DNA from: Marivivens sp.
GTDB lineage: Bacteria > Pseudomonadota > Alphaproteobacteria > Rhodobacterales > Rhodobacteraceae
Direction: 5' to 3'
Assembly: GCA_024642115.1 (NCBI GenBank)
Contig: JAHEBU010000002.1
Span: forward strand, 372,001 to 436,000
Length of the DNA: 64,000 nt
The notes below the pieces were generated by a model. It ran no database searches, was not told where the DNA came from, and worked only from the letters and a program-made list of their open reading frames with translations. The position numbers were made by a program, and so were the translations under genes. Positions 55,230 through 62,744 of this stretch are shown one piece after another (position 1 is the stretch's first letter; every line of letters starts with the position of its first letter).

Positions 55230-55828
55230 GGACAAGACCAGCTGGCCTAGCCCGCTGCCTAATCGACGCCCGCGCAGGGCATCTACTTCCCCTTCCACCC
55301 AGGTCTTTGCGCTTTCCAGTGTGTGGTTTTCTTCGATCAGCCCGCGCAGGGCACTGATTTGCTGCTCGAACAGTCCATGTCTGCGCAAATCAGCCGTATC
55401 TTCATCTGGGCCGAGCGGCAGGATATTCTCGGGATAGATTACCCCCAGAATGCGGCGCAAAAGACCTTCGCCCAAAAACGCCTTATCGTTGTTCAGCGTG
55501 CGCGTTGCCCGGAGCAGACGGCGGATGTCATACTGGCCCGGGTAGATGTCGGGCACCTGCCTTTTGAGACCAAGCAGGCTGTAAACGCCAATGCGCGCGG
55601 TGCGAACCGAACTTTTCAACGTGAACACCACGTCGTTGTGGGTTTCTACAAACTGACCAAGACAGGCAAAGTTGGTGGACCCTTTCGGGACAGCCCAAGG
55701 CCGTTTGCCGCGGGCACTGGGCAAAATTGTCCGGTGACATAGGGCATGAGCGCGGTGCGCACCCTGGTGGCCGCGATCACCGCGTCAATCTGGTCAATCG
55801 CCCCGCGCAATCGGGCTGGCCGCTTCAA
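55230..55828 (-). pseudogene. C-terminal remnant of oleate hydratase
   Basis: Minus-strand reading gives DQIDAVIAATRVRTALMPYVTGQF in one frame up to about 55728, then, after a one-base shift at the AAAA run 55723-55726, LPSARGKRPWAVPKGSTNFA CLGQFVETHNDVVFTLKSSVRTARIGVYSLLGL (split here) and PGQYDIRRLLRATRTLNNDK. This order (MPY[IV]T.QF...P.GSTN.A..GQF.E...DVVFT...SVRTA...VY.LLG) is that of oleate hydratase, a FAD enzyme adding water to oleic acid. About 400 N-terminal residues are absent and the frame is broken, so it is not functional. The frame runs on left of 55230 but that part is not clearly homologous. Confidence 0.75.
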
Positions 55829-56008
55829 ATCGGAAATGACCGGAACGCATACTGATCTGTATCACCCCGCGCACAGCAATCAGGGATACCATGGCGAAGA
55901 GGGAAAAACCTTCGGAGTATGGGCGTTGCTCCCGATGCTACCTTAGGATCCCGAACTTGGACATCGGTCCGCCCCTGCGGCCAGTGGTTTCGACGAAAGG
56001 ATGCTGCA

Positions 56009-56395
56009 ATGACCTATACGATCAACCGCACCTTCGACGGGGAGTCCTTCAAAGACATTGATACCCGCACGCGCGCGGCGCTTGCCGACAATGGCTTTGG
56101 GGTTCTGACCGAAATCGACGTGCAAGCGACGATGAAAAAGAAACTCGATGTTAAGATGCGACCCTACCTTATCCTTGGCGCCTGCAATCCAAAGATGGCC
56201 TACGACGCCATTGGGATAGAGCCACGCGTCGGCGCAATGCTGCCCTGTAACGTGATCCTGCGAGAGGTCGATGGCGGGGTCGAGGTCAGCGCGGTCGACC
56301 CGGTGGCCTCAATGCAAGCGATCGACAACCCCGAATTGTCCGCTGTCGCAGGCCAGGTCCGCGACCTGCTGGACAAGGCCGTCGCTGCGATCTGA
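56009..56395 (+). CDS. DUF302 family protein
   Basis: 128 residues from ATG 56009 (GAAAGG upstream). DUF302 core: DTRTRAALADNGFGVLTEIDVQATMKKKL, then YLILGACNPKMAYDAIGIEPRVGAMLPCNVILREV and VSAVDPVASM. Short cytosolic or periplasmic alpha/beta protein; no signal peptide here. The cysteine pattern (GACNP, LPCNV) is typical. DUF302 genes often accompany redox and metal stress genes; function unknown. It precedes the copper ATPase by 131 bases on the same strand. Confidence 0.9.
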   Translation: MTYTINRTFDGESFKDIDTRTRAALADNGFGVLTEIDVQATMKKKLDVKMRPYLILGACNPKMAYDAIGIEPRVGAMLPCNVILREVDGGVEVSAVDPVASMQAIDNPELSAVAGQVRDLLDKAVAAI

Positions 56396-56526
56396 ACCAC
56401 TCATGACTTGAACCACTGATGACGTCGTCACGCGGCCCTGTTCACTGAAACCAAGGATGGCGCAGAGGCACGACAAGTCCGCATCACGCTGTTTTTGCCG
56501 GTTCAACCCAACGTTAGGAGCGTTTC

Positions 56527-58737
56527 ATGTCCCATACTCATCCCCGAACGGACCAACATACCAACACTGGAACCCGTCCTTCGGAGCCAAAGGACGAGCC
56601 GAACACCGCGTCCAAGGATGACGCCGCAAATAGCGTCCAATATACCTGCCCGATGCACCCCGAGATCATCCGCGATGCGCCGGGTGCCTGCCCGATCTGC
56701 GGTATGGCGCTGGAACCGATGACGCCGACGAACACGCCTAATCAAGAGTTGATCGACTTCACGCGCCGGATGTGGATCTCGGTGGCGGCGGCTGTCCCTC
56801 TGATCGTGCTGACGATGGGGCCAATGGCGGGTTTGCCCGTGCGCGATTGGCTTGGGGCCAAGACAGCGGGATATCTTGAATTTGCGCTGGCGACGCCTGT
56901 CGTTCTTTGGGCCGCGTTGCCATTTTTCAAACGGGGTTGGGCGTCACTCGTCAACCGGTCGTCGAACATGTGGACGCTGATCTCGCTTGGCGTGGCGGCG
57001 GCCTATATCTACTCGCTCTTTGCGGTGTTTCTGCCGGGCCTGTTCCCCCAACAATACCGCACGGGCGATGGCGTCGGAACATATTTCGAGGCATCGGTGG
57101 TGATCGTGGCGCTGGTCTTTTTCGGCCAGGTGCTGGAACTGCGTGCGCGAGAACGCACAGGCGACGCCATCCGTGCGCTTCTTGACCTTGCGCCAAAGAC
57201 CGCGCGGCGCATCGAGACGGATGGCACCGAACGCGACGTACCTTTGGGCACCATCGAGGCGGGTGACCGGCTGCGCGTGCGCCCGGGCGATTCTGTGCCT
57301 GTCGATGGCAAGGTGATCGAAGGCCGGTCAAGCCTGGACGAAAGCATGCTGACGGGCGAAGCGATGCCAGTGGAAAAAGGTCCGGGCGACGCGGTGACCG
57401 GGGCCACGATCAACAAGAACGGCAGCCTAGTCATCGAAGCGAGCAAGGTCGGGGCCGATACCGTTCTGGCGCAGATTGTGGAAATGGTGTCGAATGCAAA
57501 GCGTTCGCGTGCCCCGATCCAGGGGTTGGCAGACCGGGTCTCGGCGATTTTCGTGCCGACCGTAGTCGGGGTTTCAGTTTTTGCCTTTGTCGCCTGGATG
57601 ATCTTCGGCCCTGACCCCGCGCTGGTCTTTGCCATGGCCGCAGCCGTATCAGTGCTTATCGTCGCCTGCCCCTGCGCGCTTGGGCTTGCAACGCCGATCT
57701 CGATCACCACGGCGGCGGGACGCGGGGCGCAGGCCGGGGTCCTTATCAAGGACGCCGAGGCGCTGGAAAGGATGGCGGCTGTCGATACTCTCATCGTCGA
57801 CAAGACCGGTACGCTGACCATGGGCAAGCCGAAGCTGACTGACACGGTGGCGCTTGGCGATGTAAACGAGGCGGAGTTGCTGTCGCTGGCAGCTGCACTG
57901 GAACGCGGGTCCGAACACCCGCTGGCCGAAGCGATTGTCGAGGCAGCCGAAGCGGCGGACGCCGCCCGGCAAGAGGCCACCGACTTCGAAGCGATCACAG
58001 GTAAAGGGGTCCGAGGAACGATCGTCGGGCGCGCTGTCGCACTTGGCAACACAGCGATGATGCAAGAGATGGGACTGGACACGGGCGCGGCCGAGGAAAA
58101 GGCAAATGCCCTTCGCACCGAGGGCAAGACGGCGATGTTCATCGCAGTCGACGGGGTTATCGCCGGCATCGTGGCAGTTGCTGACCCGATCAAAGACAGC
58201 ACCGCGCAGGCGATAAAGGAACTGCACGCTCTGGGCCTGCGCGTCATCATGGCAACGGGCGACAACGAACGCACCGCGCAGGCGGTGGCGGGCAAGCTGG
58301 GCATCGACGAGGTGCGCGCCGGCGTCCTGCCTGCAGACAAGAAGGCCCTGATCGACCAGTTGCGCAAGGATGGCCATAAGATCGCGATGGCGGGCGACGG
58401 CGTGAACGACGCCCCTGCCCTGGCCGCGGCAGACGTCGGCATTGCCATGGGCACCGGGGCGGATGTCGCTATGGAAAGCGCAGGCATCACCCTGCTGGGT
58501 GGTGACCTGATGGGCATTGTACGAGCCCGGAAGCTGGCACGCGCCACGCTGCGCAACATCAAGCAGAACCTATTCTTCGCCTTTGCCTACAACGCAGTTG
58601 GCGTGCCGATCGCGGCAGGACTACTTTATCCCGTCACTGGTCTGCTCTTGTCGCCCATGATTGCAGCGGCGGCGATGAGCCTTTCCTCGGTGTCCGTCAT
58701 CACCAACGCGCTTAGGCTGCGGCGGGTCAAACTCTAG
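56527..58737 (+). CDS. copA: Copper-translocating P1B-type ATPase
   Basis: 736 residues, ATG 56527 with TTAGGAG upstream. Exports Cu+ (or Ag+) across the inner membrane. N-terminal tail is His-rich ([12 protein letters not shown]) and carries the heavy-metal-binding [21 protein letters not shown] domain (about residues 39-60) in place of a classic MxCxxC domain. Then eight membrane segments, [11 protein letters not shown] (actuator TGE, near 276), CPCALG metal-site motif in helix 6 (near 380), [13 protein letters not shown] phosphorylation site (near 423), EHPLAEAI (near 463), MATGDN and [11 protein letters not shown] hinge. Intact and co-directional with the DUF302 gene. Downstream is a broken Ca2+/cation ATPase on the other strand. 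Confidence 0.95.
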   Translation: MSHTHPRTDQHTNTGTRPSEPKDEPNTASKDDAANSVQYTCPMHPEIIRDAPGACPICGMALEPMTPTNTPNQELIDFTRRMWISVAAAVPLIVLTMGPMAGLPVRDWLGAKTAGYLEFALATPVVLWAALPFFKRGWASLVNRSSNMWTLISLGVAAAYIYSLFAVFLPGLFPQQYRTGDGVGTYFEASVVIVALVFFGQVLELRARERTGDAIRALLDLAPKTARRIETDGTERDVPLGTIEAGDRLRVRPGDSVPVDGKVIEGRSSLDESMLTGEAMPVEKGPGDAVTGATINKNGSLVIEASKVGADTVLAQIVEMVSNAKRSRAPIQGLADRVSAIFVPTVVGVSVFAFVAWMIFGPDPALVFAMAAAVSVLIVACPCALGLATPISITTAAGRGAQAGVLIKDAEALERMAAVDTLIVDKTGTLTMGKPKLTDTVALGDVNEAELLSLAAALERGSEHPLAEAIVEAAEAADAARQEATDFEAITGKGVRGTIVGRAVALGNTAMMQEMGLDTGAAEEKANALRTEGKTAMFIAVDGVIAGIVAVADPIKDSTAQAIKELHALGLRVIMATGDNERTAQAVAGKLGIDEVRAGVLPADKKALIDQLRKDGHKIAMAGDGVNDAPALAAADVGIAMGTGADVAMESAGITLLGGDLMGIVRARKLARATLRNIKQNLFFAFAYNAVGVPIAAGLLYPVTGLLLSPMIAAAAMSLSSVSVITNALRLRRVKL

Positions 58738-58826
58738 CGGGAACTGGCCCACCTGCACCTTCATCAAGCAGGTTTCCCCTTCACAACAGATGGTTCTGGC
58801 AGTTCGCGGGCTGTTAAAACCATGCG

Positions 58827-60012
58827 TCAAAGTGGTTTGAGCGCTTCCAGCGCTAGGAGTACGCTAATCCCGGACAAGGGCGGCACGGCCAGCCAGATGC
58901 CGCTTAGTTCGCCAAACCCAAAGAGCTCGCGCGCCGGAGCCCAGAACAGCGTCACCGCGAGAAGCAACGCCACAATTGGCAACACAACTGCCAGTGCCCT
59001 GTTCGGTCGCAGCAGCGCCGACAGGATCGAGTTGGAGTTGGACCGATCAATCAGGATCAACGCAACAACGCCCAGAACCAGCGAGGCGAACGCCAGTCCG
59101 CGCACCTGATCGGGGTCAAGGCCATAGCCGGGCGCAAACCACGCAGCAGAGCCCGCTACCCCAAGCAACATACATCCCTGAAACAGGCTCCAGACCACCG
59201 TGGGCCAGGAAAACAGCGGCCGGGCGCGGCGGGCGTTGCATCACGCCGATCTCTTCTCGCTCGGCCTCGAAGACCAGTGCGCAGACCGGGTCGATCACCA
59301 TTTCAAGAAATGCGATATGCACCGGACCAAACAAGAGCGGCATCCCGAACAGCAGCGGCATCAGCGCAAGACCCGTAATCGGCACATGGACGGCGAGGAT
59401 AAAGCTCATCGCCTTGCGCAGATTGTCATAGATGCGACGACCCAGCCGGATCGTGGCCACGATTGCACCGAAATCATCGTCCAGCAGCACAATCGACGCC
59501 GCCTCGCGCGCCACATCCGTCCCGCGTTCGTCCATCGCCACGCCAATATCGGCAGCCTTGAGGCTGGACGCATCGTTCACGTCGACGCCCGTCATCGCCA
59601 CCACGGCCCCTCCAGCCTTCAAGGCATTGACGATCCTCAGCTTTTGATCGGGCAGGATTCGGGCAAAGATCGTCACGGTCGTGACCGCCTTGGCAAGGTC
59701 ACCGTCCGCCATCGCCGACAGATCATCGCCCGTCAAAACAACATCGCCGGGCAACCCCGCCTCGGCGGCAATCGCGCGCGCCGCGACCGGATGGTCGCCG
59801 GTGATCATGATGAGCCGAATGCCTGCCGCCTGACATTCCGCCACCACCCCAGGCACCGAGGCGCGTAGAGGGTCAACAAGACCGACGAGGCCCAGCAGTC
59901 GAAAGGTAAACCCGGTCTGCGTCTCGGGCAGGTCCTGCCCCGCTCGCCAGAACGCCTCAGCCACAGCCAGCACGCTCAGACCCTTGGCGGCCATCGCATC
60001 CAGTTGCACCTT
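58827..60012 (-). pseudogene. Truncated, frameshifted cation (Ca2+/H+-type) P-type ATPase
   Basis: Only the C-terminal half survives. From the right repeat (60013) the frame reads KVQLDAMAAKGLSVLAVAEAF, LMITGDHPVAARAIAAEAGL, a degraded hinge TGVDVNDASSLKAADIGVAM (consensus [12 protein letters not shown]), and membrane segments MSFILAVHVPITGLALMP. Near 59220 a one-base shift moves to the frame of VVWSLFQGCMLLGVAGSAAWF ... LEALKPL, the P-type C-terminal membrane domain. The actuator, the phosphorylation loop DKTGT and the first membrane helices are missing. The breakpoint coincides with the start of the right island repeat, so truncation was part of, or followed, island formation. Confidence 0.85.
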
Positions 60013-60129
60013 GATCGACGCGGCGTGGCACGACGACTGGATCATGGGGATCCTCGCCGATGAACATGCCGCCGCGAAAGCAGGGCACTGACACCCCGCT
60101 GGGCGACGTAGGGTGGGTGCCAACTCACC
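60013..60129 (+). repeat. Right direct repeat of island (GNAT 3' end copy)
   Basis: Repeats the last 26 codons and stop of the GNAT gene (72 identical bases from 60013), then the GTAGGGTGGGTGCCAAC palindrome half. The start is sharp: left of 60013 is ATPase sequence, right of it is GNAT sequence. A short shadow ORF reading through the junction is not a gene. Confidence 0.9.
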
Positions 60130-60600
60130 ACACCCGCACTCCTCGGAAAACCGTCCTCGTCAAACGCCGCCGGGCTCAAAAACCGCCGCCTTAGGCTCCA
60201 ACCGGCAGCGCCAGGGCGCACCTCACATCGACAGCCCCCTGTAAGGTGGGTTTCAACCCACCTTACCAAATCGGGTTCCCATCCAAGAACCCGGTCACGA
60301 CCGCCATCCCCAGCCCGAATCCAAAGGACGGACGAAACTGCTGGCCCCCCGCCATGATTGGTGCAGATCGCTGGTTGATAGCTCAAAGCAAACAGGCTCA
60401 AACGACGGGGAAATTTCGGGAACTTGGGCACACGATGTTTTTGTTGGAACGGGTCTATGTCCATTATGCAGACTTGGTTGCCGGTCGATGTCTAAACTCA
60501 GTGGACTGGTTACGGCCCAAAGCCGCTATTCATCCGGCATGCAGCGAATGACCGGAAGTCGCGCAATACGGATGTCAATTGAGCGGGTTTTTCGTGCCGT
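60130..60600. other. Gap right of the island, with repeat-family copy
   Basis: 471 bases without a credible gene. Its first 310 bases are a diverged copy of 31130-31400 (see there), presumably the original flank of the GNAT gene. The perfect palindrome at 60241-60266 lies inside and accounts for most of the 40-base length difference between the two copies. Confidence 0.5.
60241..60266. repeat. GTAAGGTGGGT palindrome copy, perfect
   Basis: GTAAGGTGGGT-TTCA-ACCCACCTTAC: 11-base perfect arms, 4-base loop. The surrounding 30 bases (CCCTGTAAGG...CCAAA) are nearly the same as those of the copy at 61968, so the two are recent relatives. Confidence 0.9.
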
Positions 60601-61329
60601 TTAGCACCTTGCGCGTGCCGTTCGAGCCTCGAGCGACAATTCTCGTGGACCGCCTTCAGGCAGGTAGTCTGTCACGTGAAGCCAGCGGTGCATGGTCCGT
60701 GACATAATTGTATCGCCAGTGAGGAACAAACGCTCTTCCTCAACTTCCCGGGCAATCGTGGACCGCGCCAATATAATAGCACTGAGCGAAGGAACTGAGG
60801 TTTCCACCCAGAGATCTACATCATATCCCGGAATGGACGTGCAAAGCTGGACCGACTCTCCGGGTTCAGCAACAATCCAGTAGGTGTCGTAGTCGAGGCC
60901 ATCATCCTGAAAATGGAACCGAATGACGACGCGTCGGTTCGGCAGTTCGTCAGTGACGATATATCTTCTCATCTTCCACGTCAGTGACGACAGATTGACG
61001 TCGCAGGCAATCTCGGCCTCGATATACTTCTGCGCCCAGATCGCCAGACTGTTCATCGCCGGTTCCAGATCTATCGCCATCTGTGTGCGGACATAGTCGA
61101 TAGTGCCGGCCGCCCTATCTTCGATACGCTCGATAAGACCATAATCCTCAAGCTCTTTCAGGCGCTTGGACAGGAGCGAAGGAGAAATGCTGCCGATACC
61201 GCGGCGAAGCTCGTTGAATTTGGTTGCGCCCGCCCAAAGCTCCGAGAGAATTGGGATTGTCCATCGTGGTTCTAGCACATCGCAAGCTCGCGTAATCGGG
61301 CAGATTATGCCGTAGGGCCTAGAGCTCAT
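60601..61329 (-). CDS. HxlR-family transcriptional regulator with C-terminal extension
   Basis: 242 residues from ATG 61329 with a strong AAGGAGGA site. Residues about 5-100 form the HxlR winged helix (CPITRACDVLEPRWTIPILSELWAGATKFNELRRGIGSISPSLL SKRLKELEDYGLI, split into family pieces). Residues about 115-235 form an extra alpha/beta domain (FHFQDDGLDYDTYWIVAEPGES) like the SCP2-type domain found in some alphaproteobacterial members and possibly ligand-binding. It is divergent from the DUF1127 gene, with tandem repeats in the 155-base gap that could be its operator. Confidence 0.9.
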   Translation of the reverse strand: MSSRPYGIICPITRACDVLEPRWTIPILSELWAGATKFNELRRGIGSISPSLLSKRLKELEDYGLIERIEDRAAGTIDYVRTQMAIDLEPAMNSLAIWAQKYIEAEIACDVNLSSLTWKMRRYIVTDELPNRRVVIRFHFQDDGLDYDTYWIVAEPGESVQLCTSIPGYDVDLWVETSVPSLSAIILARSTIAREVEEERLFLTGDTIMSRTMHRWLHVTDYLPEGGPRELSLEARTARARC

Positions 61330-61364
61330 GAGGTCTCCTCCTTCGCGATAGGGTGCCATATCAC

Positions 61365-61417
61365 ACCGGGAGCAATCCAGTTCATAATCTGTACCGGGAA
61401 TGCTTCATGATCTGCAC
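61365..61417. promoter_or_regulatory. Direct repeats between hxlR-type gene and DUF1127 gene
   Basis: TTCATAATCTGTAC (61381-61394) and TTCATGATCTGCAC (61404-61417), 12 of 14 identical, start to start 23 bases; each is preceded by ACCGGGA (61365 and 61393). Placement between divergent genes and two turns apart fits binding sites for the HxlR-type regulator. Confidence 0.55.
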
Positions 61418-61484
61418 TACGCGTTTCCTGCGGGTTCTCGGTAAGCCTAAGTCATCTTGAAACGACACAACCAGGAGCTTTCAG

Positions 61485-61751
61485 ATGACAAATTTCACCA
61501 CCAACTTGATCTTACCGGTCACCCAAAACTCTTCAGCGCCTGTCCGGTTGGCGCGGAAGGTCTGGACCCACCTTCTCCTATGGCGGGACCGCCGCGTACA
61601 AATCGCGTCCCTGAGTCGCATTAAGAGCAGCGATCTTCGGGATATTGGCCTTATTGAACACGATATCTCCGCCGCCGATCAACTACCGCTGAGCGCGGAC
61701 GTCGCCACGGCCCTACATCTCGCGAGTCTGGGTCGAACTGGGAACTGGTAG
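61485..61751 (+). CDS. DUF1127 family protein
   Basis: 88 residues, ATG 61485 with CAGGAGCTT upstream. An N-terminal segment (LPVTQNSSAPVRLARKVWTH) then the DUF1127 core WRDRRVQIASLSRIKSSDLRDIGLIEHDI, the arginine-rich RNA-associated helix-turn seen in CcaF1/YjiS-type small proteins. In Rhodobacter such proteins can affect RNA maturation and stress responses. It is divergent from the HxlR regulator and may be its target. Confidence 0.88.
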   Translation: MTNFTTNLILPVTQNSSAPVRLARKVWTHLLLWRDRRVQIASLSRIKSSDLRDIGLIEHDISAADQLPLSADVATALHLASLGRTGNW

Positions 61752-61967
61752 GGTAAGCTTTGACGTGAAGAGACGAGCGCACTTCAATGTTGGCTTTCGA
61801 CCACCTTGCAGACCTAGATGCAAACCGCCGCGAATGTCTGCAATCCGCCCCTTTTCGCCATGTCTACTTTATGCAGCATCAGTCAAGAACGCCTCAAACC
61901 TGCATTTCGCCGCGTCTGCACCATTTATGTCAAAGGACCGAACACGACCTAATGACCGCTGTTCCCT

Positions 61968-61993
61968 GTAAGGTGGGTTTCAACCCACCCTAC
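61968..61993. repeat. GTAAGGTGGGT palindrome copy supplying the phyH stop
   Basis: GTAAGGTGGGT-TTCA-ACCCACCCTAC, one mismatch in the arms. On the minus strand it reads GTAGGGTGGGTT..., and its TAG (61990-61992) is the stop codon of the dioxygenase gene. Confidence 0.88.
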
Positions 61994-62637
61994 CAAAGCC
62001 ATCGCAGCGGTTCGGGCAGGTCGCTGGCGGCATAATCCACCCGCAGCACCCGGCGGCTTTGCGGGCGGGTCGCTGGCAAGGATCGGTGCAATGTCAGCAT
62101 CGGCAGGACCTGCACATCGCCCGCCGCCGCCACGCAGGTTTCGACCGGCCCGGCCCCGGCCATCTTTCCGCTCTGCGACATCGGGATCAGCCCATGCTCA
62201 TGGCTGCCCGGCACGATCTGCATCGTCCCGGTCTCAGCGTCGCAGGGGTCCAGATGCAGGCGGACAAACAGCATCGGGGCCAGAACCTCGACCGGCGGCT
62301 CGCAATGCCAGACGCCCGCCTTGCAGGTCCAGTTGCCAAACCCCGGCACTTCGGCCCGCTCCCTCACGGCAATCACCCGGTCCTGATGCCACGGCAGGCC
62401 CCAGTTCTGGCCCGCGGTCTTGTCGAACCAGACGATCCGCACCGGGCGCGCGCCAGCCAGCAGGCCGGTCAGGGCGCAGTGCAGTGGGCTTTCTTCCGCA
62501 AGGACAGCAGCCAGATCGGCGGTCAGGCCCAACCGTGCCCCGGGTTTGCGCGCGGCCTGCTCGCCCGCCTGGGCCAGCGTGGCAAGCGCGTCCTTATCCA
62601 AAACACCCCTCAGCCAATGCGGATGGTCAAGCGGCAT
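61990..62637 (-). CDS. Phytanoyl-CoA dioxygenase-like 2-oxoglutarate/Fe(II) protein
   Basis: 215 residues from ATG 62637 (MPLDHPHWLRGVLD). The double-stranded beta-helix iron motif HxD is in LPWHQDRVIAV and the distal histidine in PMLTLHRSLPATRPQSRRVLRVDY, with the arginine that binds 2-oxoglutarate following. LFVRLHLDPCDAETGTMQIVPGSHEHGLIP is characteristic of PhyH-type enzymes. Substrate unknown. Upstream on the same strand is murD. Its stop codon is provided by a palindrome of the repeat family. Confidence 0.85.
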   Translation of the reverse strand: MPLDHPHWLRGVLDKDALATLAQAGEQAARKPGARLGLTADLAAVLAEESPLHCALTGLLAGARPVRIVWFDKTAGQNWGLPWHQDRVIAVRERAEVPGFGNWTCKAGVWHCEPPVEVLAPMLFVRLHLDPCDAETGTMQIVPGSHEHGLIPMSQSGKMAGAGPVETCVAAAGDVQVLPMLTLHRSLPATRPQSRRVLRVDYAASDLPEPLRWLW

Positions 62638-62720
62638 GTTTACGCATCCACCGTCGCCATTTTCAGATTTCCTTTTAACTTCAATAGCCTGAAAACCGTC
62701 CACGCGTGGACGCCCACGAT

Positions 62721-62744
62721 CAGGTGGGGTGAAACCCGCACTAC
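62721..62744. repeat. Degenerate palindrome copy at the murD stop
   Basis: CAGGTGGGGTGAAACCCGCACTAC: arms AGGTGGGG and ACCCGCA with mismatches. On the minus strand its TAG (62741-62743) is the stop codon of murD, as in phyH. Confidence 0.65.

Larger units (their letters stand above)
31013..60129. mobile_element. Putative 29-kb genomic island inserted at the 3' end of the GNAT gene
   Basis: Bounded by direct repeats of the GNAT 3' end (31013-31129 and 60013-60129). The insertion lies between ftsW and murD, inside what is normally a compact dcw neighbourhood. Content is accessory: desaturase, baeRF protein, cupin, glutamate decarboxylase, antiporter, SLC13 permease, cyclic glucan synthase, CsbD, SH3, DUF302, copper ATPase, and four decayed genes. 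I found no integrase, relaxase or transposase, so self-mobility is not supported now; the P-type ATPase remnant is cut exactly at the right repeat. Confidence 0.7.

Noticed and set aside
57009-58562. 517-residue minus-strand ORF opposite copA
   Set aside because: Serine/arginine/alanine-biased shadow of an intact P-type ATPase.
60001-60123. N-terminal extension of the ATPase ORF through the repeat
   Set aside because: The residues come from antisense GNAT sequence; the junction at 60013 shows it is an artefact of the insertion.
31013-60129. tRNA or integrase at island ends
   Set aside because: Both ends were read for tRNA-like 3' ends and recombinase motifs; none was found, so classical tRNA-island integration is not supported.
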